Shown here: piece by piece, positions 29,092 to 38,908 of the stretch
How positions within the stretch are numbered: the stretch's first letter is position 1
How the letters are laid out: every line of letters starts with the position of its first letter
NCBI GenBank assembly: GCA_963792175.1
Contig: CAWBVG010000003.1
Span: 105,674-169,673 of the forward strand
DNA: 64,000 nt
Reading direction: 5' to 3'
DNA from: CAWBVG01 sp963792175
Lineage (GTDB): Bacteria > Acidobacteriota > Vicinamibacteria > Vicinamibacterales > CAVVIG01
Translations under genes and position numbers: made by a program
Notes under the pieces: generated by a model
Told to the model about the DNA's origin: nothing
The model's database searches: none
The model's input: only the letters and a program-made list of their open reading frames with translations

Positions 29092-30409
29092 ATGCCGAAG
29101 CTGCTACTGAAAGGCGGACGCCTCGTCGATCCGGTGAACGGACGCGACGGCGCGTTCGACCTGCTGATCGACGGCGACCGGATCGCGCGCGTCGGGCGCG
29201 ATCTTCCCGTCGATCGCGACGTCGCCGTCGTCGAGGTCCCGAGCGGATTCATCATCTGTCCCGGTCTCATCGACATGCACGTCCATCTCCGCGAGCCCGG
29301 GCAGGAGCACAAGGAAACGGTCGCGACCGGCGTGGCGGCGGCGGTGGCCGGCGGCTTCACGGCCGTCGCGTGCATGCCGAACACCAGTCCCGTCAACGAC
29401 AACGCCGGCGTCACCGAGTACATCCTGAAGAAGGCGGCCGAGGCCAACCTCGCGCGTGTCTATCCGATCGGCGCCGTGTCGCGTGGCCAGAAAGGCGAAC
29501 AGCTCGCGGACATCGCCGAGCTCAAGCAGGCAGGGTGCGTCGCGTTGACCGACGACGGGCATCCGGTCGCGACGGCGATGCTGATGCGCCGCGCGCTCGA
29601 ATACGCGGGCATGTTCGACCTGCCGATCATCGAGCACTGCGAGGAGCAGACGCTGAAGAGCCGACGGCGTCGCGCACGAAGGCTTCCAGGCGTCGGCCCT
29701 CGGCCTGCGCGGCATTCCGGGCGAAGCGGAATCGATCATGGCGCTGCGCGACATCGCCCTCGCGGAGCTCACGCGCGGCGTCGTCCACATCGCCCACATG
29801 AGCGCCCGCCAGACGCTCGACGCGGTGCGGTGGGGTAAATCCCGCGGCGCGCGCGTCACCTGCGAGGTGACGCCGCATCATTTCGTCCTCACCGACGAGA
29901 TGCTGGCCGCGCCGGTGGCCTACGACACCAACGTCAAGATGAACCCGCCGCTGCGCGAGGCCGCGGACCGCGACGCGATGCTTGCCGGCATCGCCGACGG
30001 CAGCGTCGACGTCATCGCGACCGATCACGCGCCGCATCACTACGACGAGAAGCGCGTCGAGTTCGACCGGGCGCCGTTCGGCATCACCGGCCTCGAAACG
30101 GCGGTGTCGCTGTGCTTCGATCGGCTGGTGCACGCCGGCGTCATCTCGGTGGCGCGGCTCGTGGAGCTGCTGTCGATCAACCCGGCGCGGATCATGCGCG
30201 TGGCGGGCGGCTCGCTTTCCGAGGGCGCGCCGGCCGACATCTCGGTCCTGGCGCCGGACCTGCGGGTCACCGTCTCGGTGGAGCGGATGCGCTCGAAATC
30301 GAAGAACACACCGTTCGACGGCTGGCACGCTGCGCGGCGGCGTCGCCGCGACCATCGTCGGCGGCCGGACCGTCTATCAGAACGACGACGCCGCGGAACT
30401 CGGGCTTAG
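29092..30409 (+). CDS. pyrC: Dihydroorotase, class I
   Basis: Zinc amidohydrolase closing carbamoyl-aspartate to dihydroorotate. It starts at ATG 29092 (MPKLLLKGGRLVDPVNG) with GGGAG upstream. Metal motif DMHVHLREPG, CMPNTSPVNDNAG, DGHPVAT, HIAHMSARQTLDAVRW, VTPHHFVLTDEM and ATDHAPHHYDEK. Frame changes at about 29660 and 30330 split it in three; the last piece reads TLRGGVAATIVGGRTVYQND. The stop is placed at the CTAG-phrase repeat at 30402-30428; the exact C terminus is uncertain because of the last indel. Class I (LREPG) fits an operon that also encodes PyrB. Confidence 0.9.
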
Positions 30410-30427
30410 GACTAGGGATCGAGAGGG

Positions 30428-31048
30428 ATGGACAAACGCGCGGAGCTTCGCGACAAGGCGCTGAAGGACCTGCAGCAGTCAGGCGTCCTGATGCTGGACG
30501 GGCACTTCGATTACGGCAACGGCTATCACGGCCGTGTCTACCTCAATCCGCACCAGCTGTTCCGCCATCCGTCGACCATCTGGCGATTTGCGCAGGACCT
30601 GATCGATCTGCTGCCGGCCGAGCTCGTGCAGGCGACGGAAGTGGTGGCGGGCCCGGTCACCGGCGGCGCGCTGCTCGCGCACACGATGGCCGGCCTGCTC
30701 GACAGCCGCCGCAGCCTGACGCATCCGCCCTGCAGCTTTGCGCCGTTCAACTACGACCCGGCAGGCGGCTTCGCGCTCCGGCGGTTCTATCGCGACGAGC
30801 TGCGCGGCAAGCGCGTGCTGCTGGCGGACGACATCCGCAACACCGGCGAGACGTTCGCGCGCTGTGCGGCGCTCGTCAGGGATGCCGGCGCGACCGTCGT
30901 CGCGACGGTCGAGATCTACGATCGCTGCGAACCGAACATCGACATTGGCGTAGCCGAACATCGCACTCGCCGAATACAAAGCGCCGGAGAACTATCCTGC
31001 CGCTCAGTGCCCGATGTGTGCGGGCGGAGTCCCGATCACACGATTCTG
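30428..31048 (+). CDS. pyrE: Orotate phosphoribosyltransferase-like protein (first copy)
   Basis: Joins orotate to PRPP. It starts at ATG 30428 (MDKRAELRDKALKDLQQSG) with HFDYGNGYHGRVYLNPHQLF, the VVAGPVTGGALLAHTMAG loop and the PRPP motif KRVLLADDIRNTGETFARC. One indel at about 30950 leads to the end ALAEYKAPENYPAAQCPMC and GGVPITRF. It is the last gene of the pyrR-B-C-E run. A second, more standard OPRT lies at 41280; both share the C-terminal CPxC. This copy is closer to a divergent OPRT subfamily, so its base specificity is not certain. Confidence 0.78.
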
Positions 31049-31054
31049 ACTGGT

Positions 31055-31252
31055 TCAGGCGCCTTCTACGTTCGAGAGGTCCTCGAGGTGGTTGTCGGCC
31101 TCGAACAGCAGCATCATGTCGTCGTGGGTGCGACTGACGGCGTTCAATGCATCACGCAGACCCGCGATCGCTTCACCCTGGAGATCGAAGAGCTTTCGAT
31201 GCGTCTCGCGCAGGCGCTGCTGTACGACTCGCCGCCGTTGCTCTCGCGTCAT
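31055..31252 (-). CDS. Small coiled-coil hypothetical protein
   Basis: 65-residue intact frame, highly charged and helical: MTREQRRRVVQQRLRETHRK, LFDLQGEAIAGLRDALNAV, then an acidic end. No export signal. Predicted cytosolic coiled coil. It meets the pyrE end tail to tail with a 6-base gap. No family recognised; it might be a chance frame, but composition and position support a real gene. Confidence 0.5.
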   Translation of the reverse strand: MTREQRRRVVQQRLRETHRKLFDLQGEAIAGLRDALNAVSRTHDDMMLLFEADNHLEDLSNVEGA

Positions 31253-31372
31253 GACGGATCCATCGTAGCATCGTCGTCGGTACGAGACGCGACAGTGGAT
31301 GCCGCGGATCGGTTTGTGTGCAATCAGCGTTGCGGATCGAGCCTGAGCGTCCCAAGCGCGCCTCGCTCGATG
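31253..31372. other. Gap upstream of the small coiled-coil gene
   Basis: 120 bases between two minus-strand genes. It should hold the promoter of the small gene; no convincing hexamers or repeats are visible. Confidence 0.3.
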
Positions 31373-33859
31373 TCAGCGCGTTCCATCCGCATCTTTCGAT
31401 GCTTCACGGCCCGCCAGTCCAGCGAGGAAATCGTCGTAGTGGCTGGACAGCGGATGGCCTGACTGGCCGACATCGGTCTGGAAGCGGCTGTCGTTGGCGG
31501 GCGAGAGATCGATGATTTCGCGATAGCCCGGGACCGTGTGCTGCTCGAACGGACGATCGACGTCGACGGGGCCGACGTTCACGGTGCTCCAGTCGCCGCC
31601 GTTGGGGATCGAGCGGCTCAAGAGCGGCCGCAGCGTCGACAGCGAATCGAGCCCACCGTGTGGAAATACCGCCGGGTGCACCGCGTCCCACCGCCACGCG
31701 TCCATGTTGCCGCCGAGCCGCCGTGTCAGCTCCGCGACTGCGCGACCGAGCGCCGTCGTCACGGCGTCGTCGCATGTCTCGACAGCCGGCGATCTGACGT
31801 CGTCGCACCAGGCTGCCGCCTCGGGATCGGTCAAGCGTGTGGACGAGAAACCGCGTCGACGAACGAAAAACGGCTCCGATAGTCCTTGGTCACGAGCGGA
31901 CCGAGATCGTCGCCGACAATGGTCGGCACCAGCTCGTAGAACCATTGCTCGAAAATCGCCTGGCCCGCGCTGTCGGCGGAGGCATTGGCGTTCCAACCGG
32001 CGAGGAGCTCGACGGCGTCGCGCTCAGGCTTGTCGTGCGGGCGCGCGTGCGCGAGGAACAGCGGCAGCAGCGCCTTCGCGTGCAGCGACACGGTGTCGGC
32101 CTGGATGCGGGCAAAGTCATTGGGCGTCAGCTTCGTCGCGCCTTGCAGCAGGTCCGTGATGCGCTGCGCGCGATACGGCTCGGGCCACTCGAGGCCGAGG
32201 TGATACTGGTAATCCGCCGGCGCCGGACGATTGTTGGCGGTGACGATCTCGTGCGATCGGTGGATCGAACAGATGCGGCAGCTCGTCGAATGGCACCCAG
32301 CCCGTCCACTCCGCCTTGCCGGTCCACCCTTCCGCGGGACGCGAGCCGTCGCCACTCGCGCGCACGGGAATACGCCCCGGCGCGTAATAGCCGATGTGAC
32401 CGTCGACGTCGGCGTAGACGAAGTTCTGCGACGGGACGACGAAGGAACGGAGCGCCTCCGTGAATTCAGCCCAGTTGTGCGCCTCGTTCAGCTTCAGGAA
32501 CGCGACCAGCGTCGAATCGTCGGCGTCGAGCGCGGTCCATCGAAACGCGAGCGGTTCGACCGGCGCGGCCTTCGGCAGGCCGGGCCGCGCAGCGGCGCTC
32601 TCGTTGTTGGCATTGATCGCATCCGACACGAGCGGACCGTGGCGTGTGACCCGGACGGACAACTGCACGGGGGCCGCGCCGCGAATGGTGATCGTTTCCG
32701 GCACGGTCGTCACCGGCGTCATCGCGCCTTGAAACTCCGTGGCCGTGCCGTCCGCGTTGAGGTGCTCGAGGTACAAATCCTCGACGTCCGCGGCGACGTT
32801 GGTGGCTCCCCAGGCAATGAAGCGATTGCGGCCGAGCGCGACCGCCGGGGCGCCGGGCAGCGTCGCGCCGATGACGTCGAACCCCGGCGCCGACAGGTGC
32901 GCGAGGTACCAGGTCGAGGGTACGCGCGTGCCGAGATGCGGGTCGTTGGCGAGCAGCGGCTTTCCCGAGGCCGTGCGCGTGCCGTCGACCACCCAGTTGT
33001 TCGACCCCAGGGACTCGGTGGCTCCGCCGCCGAGCAGAAAATCGGCGACCTGCGGAACACCGCCCCTCAGGCCCGATGCCCACGCGGCGGACGCCGAGTG
33101 GGCCTGGTCGCTCGGAAGCGTCCAGCCGGCCGAGTGGGTCGAGTTGGTGGCCAGTCCACCAGATGTATGCGACCCGTCCGCCTCGCTCGCCGCGGCCGGC
33201 GACATGATCGAAAGCCCTGCCGTCGCATACGGGGGCATCAACTGCGCCATCCGTTCCTGGCCGACCGTGCGAACGATGTCGTAGCGCAGGAGCTCGAGCG
33301 CGTAGTTGGAGCTCAGGTCCCAGGCCATCATCTTGACCCAGACGATGACGTCGGGTCCGGACCACGCTTCCGGCTCGAACCGTAACAGCGAGAACTCGAG
33401 CGGCAGCGCGGTGCCGTGGTGTGTGGCCAGGAACGCGTTCACGCCGGACACGTAGGCATTCACCTGCTGTTTCGCCCACTCCGGTGTTCGATCCCACGCC
33501 GCCTTTGCCGCCCGCCCGAACCCCACCGTCCGCAGAAACCGGTCCTGCGGCAGTGCGGCCGCTCCGAAGATTTCGCACAATCGGCCGTAGCCGATGCGGC
33601 GCTGGAACTCCATCTGCCACAGGCGATCCTGGGCGTGCGCGTAGCCGAGTCCGAACAGCGCGTCGGCCTTCGTCGTGGCAAAGATGTGTGGAATGGCGTC
33701 GGCGTCGCGGATGATATCGATCGGCGCCGAGATGCCGGGCACCGTGGTCGTCCCGTGGATCGTCGGCAGTGACCGGCGTACCGACATGTAGGTGCCGATG
33801 ACCGCGACGGTCAACAGCCCCGCGACCACGGCAAGCGCCCTCAACACCAATCGACGCAT
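31373..33859 (-). CDS. Penicillin acylase family protein (Ntn hydrolase)
   Basis: Periplasmic amidase made as one chain and self-cleaved into two subunits. It starts at ATG 33859 (MRRLVLRALAVVAGLLTVAV), with an N-terminal membrane signal. The alpha part has DADAIPHIFATTKADALFGLGY and AQDRLWQMEFQRR. The new N terminus of the beta chain is Ser286 in ESLGSNNWVVDGTRTASGKP, followed by ANDPHLGTRVPSTWYLAHL. Two indels (about 32265 and 31840) separate the C-terminal pieces (HDEIVTANNRP and PHGGLDSLSTLRPLL). About 820 residues, normal for the family. Natural substrates may be acyl-homoserine lactones or N-acyl amides. Confidence 0.85.
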
Positions 33860-33870
33860 GCGTGCATCAT

Positions 33871-34002
33871 AATCAACTCTCAAGGCTGAAGTCTCAACTC
33901 TCAACGCAAGGCTCGAGGCGCTGTGAAATGTGAGCCTTTGAGCCTTGAAACCTTGTGACTTGAGACTGAAACTTGAGACGTGAGACTTGAAACTTGAACT
34001 GA
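33871..34002. repeat. Inverted TTGAGACTTGAAAC phrase array
   Basis: Left arm (33871-33906) AATCAACTCTCAAGGCTG, AAGTCTCAACTCTCAACG. Right arm (33932-34002) GAGCCTTTGAGCCTTG, AAACCTTGTGACTTGAGAC, TGAAACTTGAGACGTGAGAC and TTGAAACTTGAACTGAG. It lies between the divergent penicillin acylase and TIGR02757 genes and reaches into the latter's apparent start. A sister piece sits at the gene's other end (34846-34870). Confidence 0.75.
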
Positions 34003-34884
34003 GATCCACCCTGGAACGGCTGTACGCCGAGTTCAACTATCCCGATTCGGCGACCGATCCCATCCAGATCGTCCGGCGGTACCCGCGATCCGACGACCGT
34101 GAAGTGGTCGGATTCGTGGCGGCCGCGCTCGCCTTCGGGCGGGTGACGAGCGTCCTGCAGTCGATCGAGCGCGTGCTGGCCGTGATGGGCGATCGACCGG
34201 CGGCGTACGTCCAGCGGTTCGAGCCTCGCCGCGATGCCGCCGCCTTCGACGGCATCGTCCATCGCTGGACGCGCGAGCGCGACATCGTCGCGCTGGTGTG
34301 GGTCATGCATCAGATGATCGCGGGCGCCGGGTCAATCGAGGCGTTCTTCGCTCGAGGTGACGACGGCGCGTCCGCGGACGTTCAAGGCGCGCTCGACAGC
34401 TTCTCGACGCGTGCGCTGTCGCTCGATCTCCGGGCGGCCTACGGGCGGGTGCCGCGCCGTGCCCGGCGTGTGCTATTTCTTTCCGCGTCCGTCGGCGGGG
34501 TCGGCGTGCAAGCGTCTGAATCTGTTCCTGCGCTGGATGGTGCGTAAGGACGCGCTCGATCTCGGCGTGTGGTCGCGGGTCCCGCCGGCGCGCCTGGTCG
34601 TCCCGCTCGACACCCACGTCATCAGGGTCGGCCGCTGTCTGAAGCTCACGACGTATACGAGCCCGGGCTGGCGCATGGCACGCGACATCACCGCGTCGTT
34701 GCGCGAGCTCGATCCGAACGACCCGGTCAAGTACGACTTCGCGCTCTGCCACCTCGGGATGATGAACGCGTGCGGCTTCAGCCGCGCGCAGGCGGACTCT
34801 CAGTGCCCGCTCCGCGGGCTTTGTCACCCGCGTCTGAGCGCGCGGAAGTCTCAAGTCTCAAGGGTCAAGTCGCAACGGTCGTGA
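33987..34884 (+). CDS. TIGR02757 family protein (DUF2400)
   Basis: Conserved protein of unknown function. Recognised from LERLYAEFNYPDSATDPIQI, VVGFVAAALAFGRVTSVLQS, LFLRWMVRKDALDLGVW, RLVVPLDTHVIRVGRCLKL and DPVKYDFALCHLGMMNAC, where the final cysteines (CGFSRAQADSQCPLRGLC) suggest a metal cluster or zinc site, as in helix-hairpin-helix DNA glycosylase relatives. One indel at about 34470. The only upstream start is a TTG (33987) inside the repeat array, so the N terminus is uncertain. The last 15 residues (ARKSQVSRVKSQRS) are repeat-encoded. Confidence 0.78.
34846..34870. repeat. AAGTCTCAAGTCTCAAGG phrase at the end of the TIGR02757 gene
   Basis: Two to three units of the same phrase family as 33871-33906, translated as the tail of the preceding protein. 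Confidence 0.5.
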
Positions 34885-34938
34885 GATCGCCCACATCGCA
34901 GAATTTGCCTACGCCTGGAGCGCCTGTGATCGCACCCC

Positions 34939-34962
34939 GGGGTCAGACCCGGGTCTGACCCC
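34939..34962. repeat. Perfect 24-base palindrome GGGGTCAGACCC/GGGTCTGACCCC
   Basis: Two exact complementary 12-base halves with no spacer, followed by a partial copy (CCTGACCGGGTCCGACCC). Located between the TIGR02757 and GT4 genes, which converge, so it may also end transcription. It shares the GTCAGAC/GTCTGAC core with the element at 1940-1973. Confidence 0.75.
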
Positions 34963-34996
34963 GCCCTGACCGGGTCCGACCCTGGGACGCTGCTGA

Positions 34997-36095
34997 TCAG
35001 CGGCGGAGACGTCTGTACACGGCGGCCGTCTGCTCGACCATGCGGTCGACGGTGAAGCGCTCGCGGACGCGCGCCAGGCCGGCTTCGCCCGTCCGCCGGC
35101 GCCATCCGTCGTCCTGCAGCGCCCGCACGATTGCGGCGGCGAGCGACGCGGCGTCTCGCGGCGGCACCAGCGTGCCGTTCACGCCGTCCTCGACGATTTC
35201 CGGAATGCCGCCGGCGCGGGTCGCGACGATCGGCCGCCCGCACGCCATCGCGTCGAGGAGCGATGTCCCGAGCCCCTCGGTCACCGAGCTCATGACGAAC
35301 AGGTCGAACCCCTTGATGCAGCCGAGGACGTCGGTGCGGAAGCCGGGCAGCAGCACGTGCTTCTCGAGATGGTGTTCGTGCACCTGCTTCTCCAGGTGTT
35401 CCCGCAGCTCGCCTTCGCCGAGGATGATGAAGCGGGCATCGGGAACGCTGCTGCACGACGAGATGCGCGGCGTCGACCAGGTAGCGCTGGCCCTTGTGCG
35501 GCACGAGCGCGGCGACATTCCCGACGACCGGCGCCTGATGCGGCAGCCAGAACGCCTCGTGAACGTTGACCGGCGGCGCCGCGGCGACGTGGTCGACGTC
35601 GATGCCTTCGTGCACGGTGACGGTGCGTTCGGCCGGTACGCCGTCCGCCACCAGCATCTGACGGATGGCTTCGGAGGCCGCGATGAATGCGTCAACCTGG
35701 CGGTATTTCCAGCGCGAAAACGAGTTGCCCTTGAGATGGAAATCGACGCGGCGCGAAGCGACGAGGCGAGGCGCGTGCCCCTGTGCCGCCGAAGATCCCA
35801 ACGACAGCGCCAGCGACGCCATGGCGACGCCGTGCGGATCGTGCGCGTGGATCACGTCCGGCGCCAGCCGCTTGATGACGCGTGAGAAGCGCCACGCCGC
35901 CGTCAGATCCATTTCGGTCCGCGGCGCCATCGGGATCAGCTCGAGCCCCTCGGCCGCGCGTTGCCGCAGGGCTCCGTCCGGATGCGCCACGAGCGCCGCC
36001 CGCTCGCCGATCGATCGCAGTCCGTTCACGGTCAGCAGCACCTGATTCTGGCCGCCACGCCAGGTGCGCGCCGTGTCAACGTGCAGCGAAAACAT
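34997..36095 (-). CDS. Glycosyltransferase family 4
   Basis: Retaining GT-B sugar transferase. It starts at ATG 36095 (MFSLHVDTARTWRGGQNQVL). The N-terminal domain has DVIHAHDPHGVAMASLAL and HEGIDVDHVAAAP. After one indel at about 35443 the C-terminal domain continues: RFIILGEGELREHLEKQV, LLPGFRTDVLGCIKGFDLFV, and the nucleotide-sugar motif SVTEGLGTSLLDAMACGRPI. About 365 residues. Probably acts on lipopolysaccharide or exopolysaccharide; it follows a GT2 gene by 8 bases and shares its operon. Confidence 0.88.
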
Positions 36096-36099
36096 CGTC

Positions 36100-36183
36100 C
36101 GGTTCAGGGTTCACGGCTCGGGGTTCGGGATTCGGGATTCGCCGAGAACGAACCCTGAACCTTGAACTCGGAACGCTGAACCC
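36100..36183. repeat. Inverted GGGTTCGGGATTCGG phrase array
   Basis: Left arm GGTTCAGGGTTCACGGCTC, GGGTTCGGGATTCGGGATTC; right arm GAACGAACCCTGAACCTTG, AACTCGGAACGCTGAACCC. The coding sequence of the upstream GT2 gene runs through it and stops inside (36104-36106). Confidence 0.7.
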
Positions 36184-36922
36184 GATCGAGCTCCCAGAGT
36201 TTCGCGAACTTCAGAAACACGTAATACGCGTTCAGCGCCGAGATGATGAAGCCCGGAAGGCCGTCGCCGATGCCGCCGTGGGCGAGGTAATTGCGCAGGA
36301 ACGCCAGCGGCGGATGGCCGGCCAGCTGGAGGACGCCTGCACGCCGCCCGTCCTCGTGCATCTGCCGCGCCGCCAGCGTCGTGTAGTGATTGATGGTCTC
36401 GAGGTGGTCGGCGATGTCGCGGTAGGCGTAGTGCTGCAGCTCGCCGCGCAGGCGACCGGCGGTGCCGCGGACCGTCACCGCCTCGTGGACGTAGCGGCCC
36501 GTCCATTCGGCCGATCGCCGATCGTAGAGGCGCATCTGGTAGTCGGGGTACCAGTCGGTGCTGCGAATCCAGCGCCCGAGATGCCACGTGACGCGCGGAA
36601 TCTGAAATGCCGCCTCGCGCGGCGCGGCCTTCAGGCGCGTCTGGATTTCCGCCGCGAGCTCGGGCGTGACCCGCTCGTCCGCGTCGAGCGACAGAATCCA
36701 GTCGTGCGCGGCGAGCGACGCGGCGTAGTTCTTCTGGGCGATGTATCCGGGCCACTCGCGAACGACGACCCGATCGGTGTGCTGCCGGGCGATCGCCACG
36801 GTCTCGTCGGTGCTGCACGAGTCGACGACGATGAGCTCGTCGGCCCATGCGACAGACGCCAGCGCGTCGCCGACGTCCGCTGCCTCGTTTTTGGTAATGA
36901 CCGTGACCGAGAGCTTCGGCAC
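36104..36922 (-). CDS. Glycosyltransferase family 2 (WaaE/KdtX-like)
   Basis: Intact, 272 residues from ATG 36922. GT-A fold: MPKLSVTVITKNEAADVGDA, ELIVVDSCSTDETVAIA, the DxD motif in DWILSLDADERVTPELA, and HEAVTVRGTAGRL, typical of lipopolysaccharide core beta-1,4-glucosyltransferases. A C-terminal helix region (FIISALNAYYVFLKFAKLW) may touch the membrane. The last 23 residues (RSEFKVQGSFSANPESRTPS and on) are encoded by a repeat array and are not part of the family. Confidence 0.88.
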   Translation of the reverse strand: MPKLSVTVITKNEAADVGDALASVAWADELIVVDSCSTDETVAIARQHTDRVVVREWPGYIAQKNYAASLAAHDWILSLDADERVTPELAAEIQTRLKAAPREAAFQIPRVTWHLGRWIRSTDWYPDYQMRLYDRRSAEWTGRYVHEAVTVRGTAGRLRGELQHYAYRDIADHLETINHYTTLAARQMHEDGRRAGVLQLAGHPPLAFLRNYLAHGGIGDGLPGFIISALNAYYVFLKFAKLWELDRVQRSEFKVQGSFSANPESRTPSREP

Positions 36923-36943
36923 TCGGGGGAGTGTACTACCTGA

Positions 36944-37080
36944 CGGGGCTAGGGGCTAGGGAGAGCTGGGGACTAGGGGACTAGGGGCTAGGAGCTAGGC
37001 TAGGAGCTAGACCAACAGAAGCGAGGGCTAGGGACTCTCCGAAGGGCTGAATCAGCTAGCCCCAAGCCCCTAGCCCCGAC
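36944..37080. repeat. GGGGCTAG/CTAGCCCC inverted array
   Basis: Left arm (36944-37009) GGGGCTAGGGGCTAGGGAG, CTGGGGACTAGGGGACTAGG, GGCTAGGAGCTAGGCTAGG. Right arm (37052-37079) CAGCTAGCCCCAAGCCCC, TAGCCCCGAC. A 42-base middle has single units. It fills the gap between the tolC-like stop and the GT2 start on the minus strand. Same phrase as 10907-10985 and 17778-17918. Confidence 0.8.
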
Positions 37081-37083
37081 GGG

Positions 37084-38793
37084 TTACTGAGTCCTGAAGA
37101 TCCCGTTCGTCGCGACGGCGCCGGACCCGGCGGTGGTAATGCCGCCGCCACCGCCGCCAAGCGGCACCTGCTGCACGGCCTCGAAATCGACCAGCGATTT
37201 GTTGTAGTCCGCAATCGCCTGGATTTCGGCGGTGCGGGCGAGCGCGAGGTCGCGCTGCGCCTGGAATACGAAGAAGCTCGACGACATGCCGGCGGCGAGC
37301 TTCTTTTCCTCGGCCTCCAGCTTCCTCTCCTGCAGCTCGCGCGATGCCCTTGCCGACTGGACGCGTTGCTGGTTGGTCTGGACGTTGCGCCCGACGCCAC
37401 GGACCTGCGTCGCCACCTGCATTTCGAGGTTCTTCAACTGCGCTTGCGCCTGCTCGTACTGGAGCCGCACCCGGGCCAGATTGGCCTGCGCGATGTTGGA
37501 GCCCAGGGGGTAGTTGATCGAGATGCCGACGGTCCAGTTCGGATAGGTGTTCTGGAAGACGTCTCCCAGCACCGAGCCGAAGCCGCGCTCGGCGACAATC
37601 GAGCGGTTGATCGCGGCGCCAGTTGCCGCCGCAGCCAGATCCACCTGACTGAGCTGCACGCCGCCCGCCGCCGTGGTGATGTAGCTGACGTTGGCGTTCA
37701 CGTCCGGTTTGATCTGATTACGGTAGTACTTGATGTTGACATCGCTCTGCTGGAGGCTGTTCTTCGCGCTGCGAAGATCCGACCGCTTGTCGAGCGCATT
37801 GCGCACCGCCGCGTCGACGTCGATCGCCTGCGCCGCGAACGACGCCGCGTCCGTGGGCTCGAAGATGACGTTCCAGAAATCGGGCGTGCCAGGGTCCAGG
37901 ATGAGGGCGCGCAGGTTGTCCTGCGCCGCCTTGATCGCCGCTTCCGCGACAATCACCCGCTCTTCATTGCTCGCCACTTCGGCCTGCGCCTGCACGATGT
38001 CGATCGGCGCCCTGACGCCGATCTCGACGCGTTTCTGCTCGTCCTTCAGCGACTGCTGCGAAAGCTCCAGCGACTGCACCTGCGTCTTCAGGTTCGCCAA
38101 CGCATAGGACAAATCCCAATACGCATTCTTGACCGCTCGCAGCGTTCCCGTGATGACGCCGGTCAACTGGATGTCGGACATCTCGCGCGCCTTCTGGCTG
38201 ATCGCGACCTGCTGCCGGATTTGATCGATCTCGAAATTACGCATCAGCGGCTGCGAGTACTGCAGGTTCAGGTTCGAGCCGATCTGCGGACTGAAGCCTT
38301 GAAACAGGTTTGTCGTCGAGAAGCGCGAGCTGTTCCAGGTCGCCGAATAGACGCCGCCCCACCGCAACTGCTGGTTCAGACCAACCGCTGTGTTCATGTT
38401 CGAGTTGAGGATGCTCGTGGCGCCTCCGGAGAGGGAGCTCGTCGGCTGCTGCGTCTGTCCGTTCTTGGAGAAGTTGGAGGTGAGACTCGGCGCCCAGAAC
38501 GATCGTGCCTGAGCCACGCTCGTATCCTGAATCTGCGGGTCGAACCGCTGAATGCGAATCCCGAGGTTCTGCTCCATCGCCAGCGTGACCGCTTCGTCGA
38601 TCGAGAGGCGGCGGACCGACTCGGACTGGAGCTGCGCGGCGGCTTGCGCCGATGCCTGCTGTAACGAAATCGAGAATGGTGACTGTCCGTTCTGCGCAAA
38701 AACGGACATCGGGATCGCGGCGAACATGGCGGCGATCGTGCCAATCCGGGCGCGGCGAATCAGGTGGTGCAGACGCATTGCTGACGGCTCCAT
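37084..38793 (-). CDS. TolC-family outer membrane efflux protein
   Basis: Intact, about 569 residues. It starts at ATG 38793 or 38778 (MRLHHLIRRARIG; a GGAG lies before the second). Signal peptide to SVFAQ, then two OEP repeats rich in long helices: LSIDEAVTLAMEQNLGIRIQ, LSQQSLKDEQKRVEIGVRAP, NALDKRSDLRSAKNSLQQSD, TVGISINYPLGSNIAQANLA, LAAGMSSSFFVFQAQRDLA. This is the outer-membrane channel of tripartite pumps; no inner-membrane pump or adaptor gene lies nearby. A poly-Gly end (LGGGGGGI) is odd but open. Confidence 0.88.
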   Translation of the reverse strand: MEPSAMRLHHLIRRARIGTIAAMFAAIPMSVFAQNGQSPFSISLQQASAQAAAQLQSESVRRLSIDEAVTLAMEQNLGIRIQRFDPQIQDTSVAQARSFWAPSLTSNFSKNGQTQQPTSSLSGGATSILNSNMNTAVGLNQQLRWGGVYSATWNSSRFSTTNLFQGFSPQIGSNLNLQYSQPLMRNFEIDQIRQQVAISQKAREMSDIQLTGVITGTLRAVKNAYWDLSYALANLKTQVQSLELSQQSLKDEQKRVEIGVRAPIDIVQAQAEVASNEERVIVAEAAIKAAQDNLRALILDPGTPDFWNVIFEPTDAASFAAQAIDVDAAVRNALDKRSDLRSAKNSLQQSDVNIKYYRNQIKPDVNANVSYITTAAGGVQLSQVDLAAAATGAAINRSIVAERGFGSVLGDVFQNTYPNWTVGISINYPLGSNIAQANLARVRLQYEQAQAQLKNLEMQVATQVRGVGRNVQTNQQRVQSARASRELQERKLEAEEKKLAAGMSSSFFVFQAQRDLALARTAEIQAIADYNKSLVDFEAVQQVPLGGGGGGITTAGSGAVATNGIFRTQ

Positions 38794-38802
38794 CAAAAAG
38801 AA

Positions 38803-38843
38803 AGGTTCTAAGGTTCTCGGGTTCTAAGGTTCTCGGGTTCTCG
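38803..38843. repeat. GGTTCTAAGGTTCTCG tandem phrase array
   Basis: Four to five tandem units of AGGTTCTAAGGTTCTCGGGT type upstream of the tolC-like start. Only one orientation is present here. Confidence 0.7.
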
Positions 38844-38894
38844 AGGGCCTTTGAACAGTAGACGGTCGGCAGGAGTCTTCGGTTCAGGCAATTG

Positions 38895-38900
38895 TATACT
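38895..38900 (+). promoter_or_regulatory. TATACT -10 box 8 bases before the S9 peptidase start
   Basis: TATACT at 38895-38900; the ATG is at 38909. The expected start of transcription falls on or next to the ATG, so the mRNA would be leaderless. No ribosome site is seen. Confidence 0.5.
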
Positions 38901-38908
38901 TTTCTGCT

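Noticed and set aside
28872..29801. Open frame of 309 residues (+) starting before pyrC
   Set aside because: Overlaps pyrC in another frame and is Arg-rich; the pyrC frame has the LREPG and DHAPH motifs.
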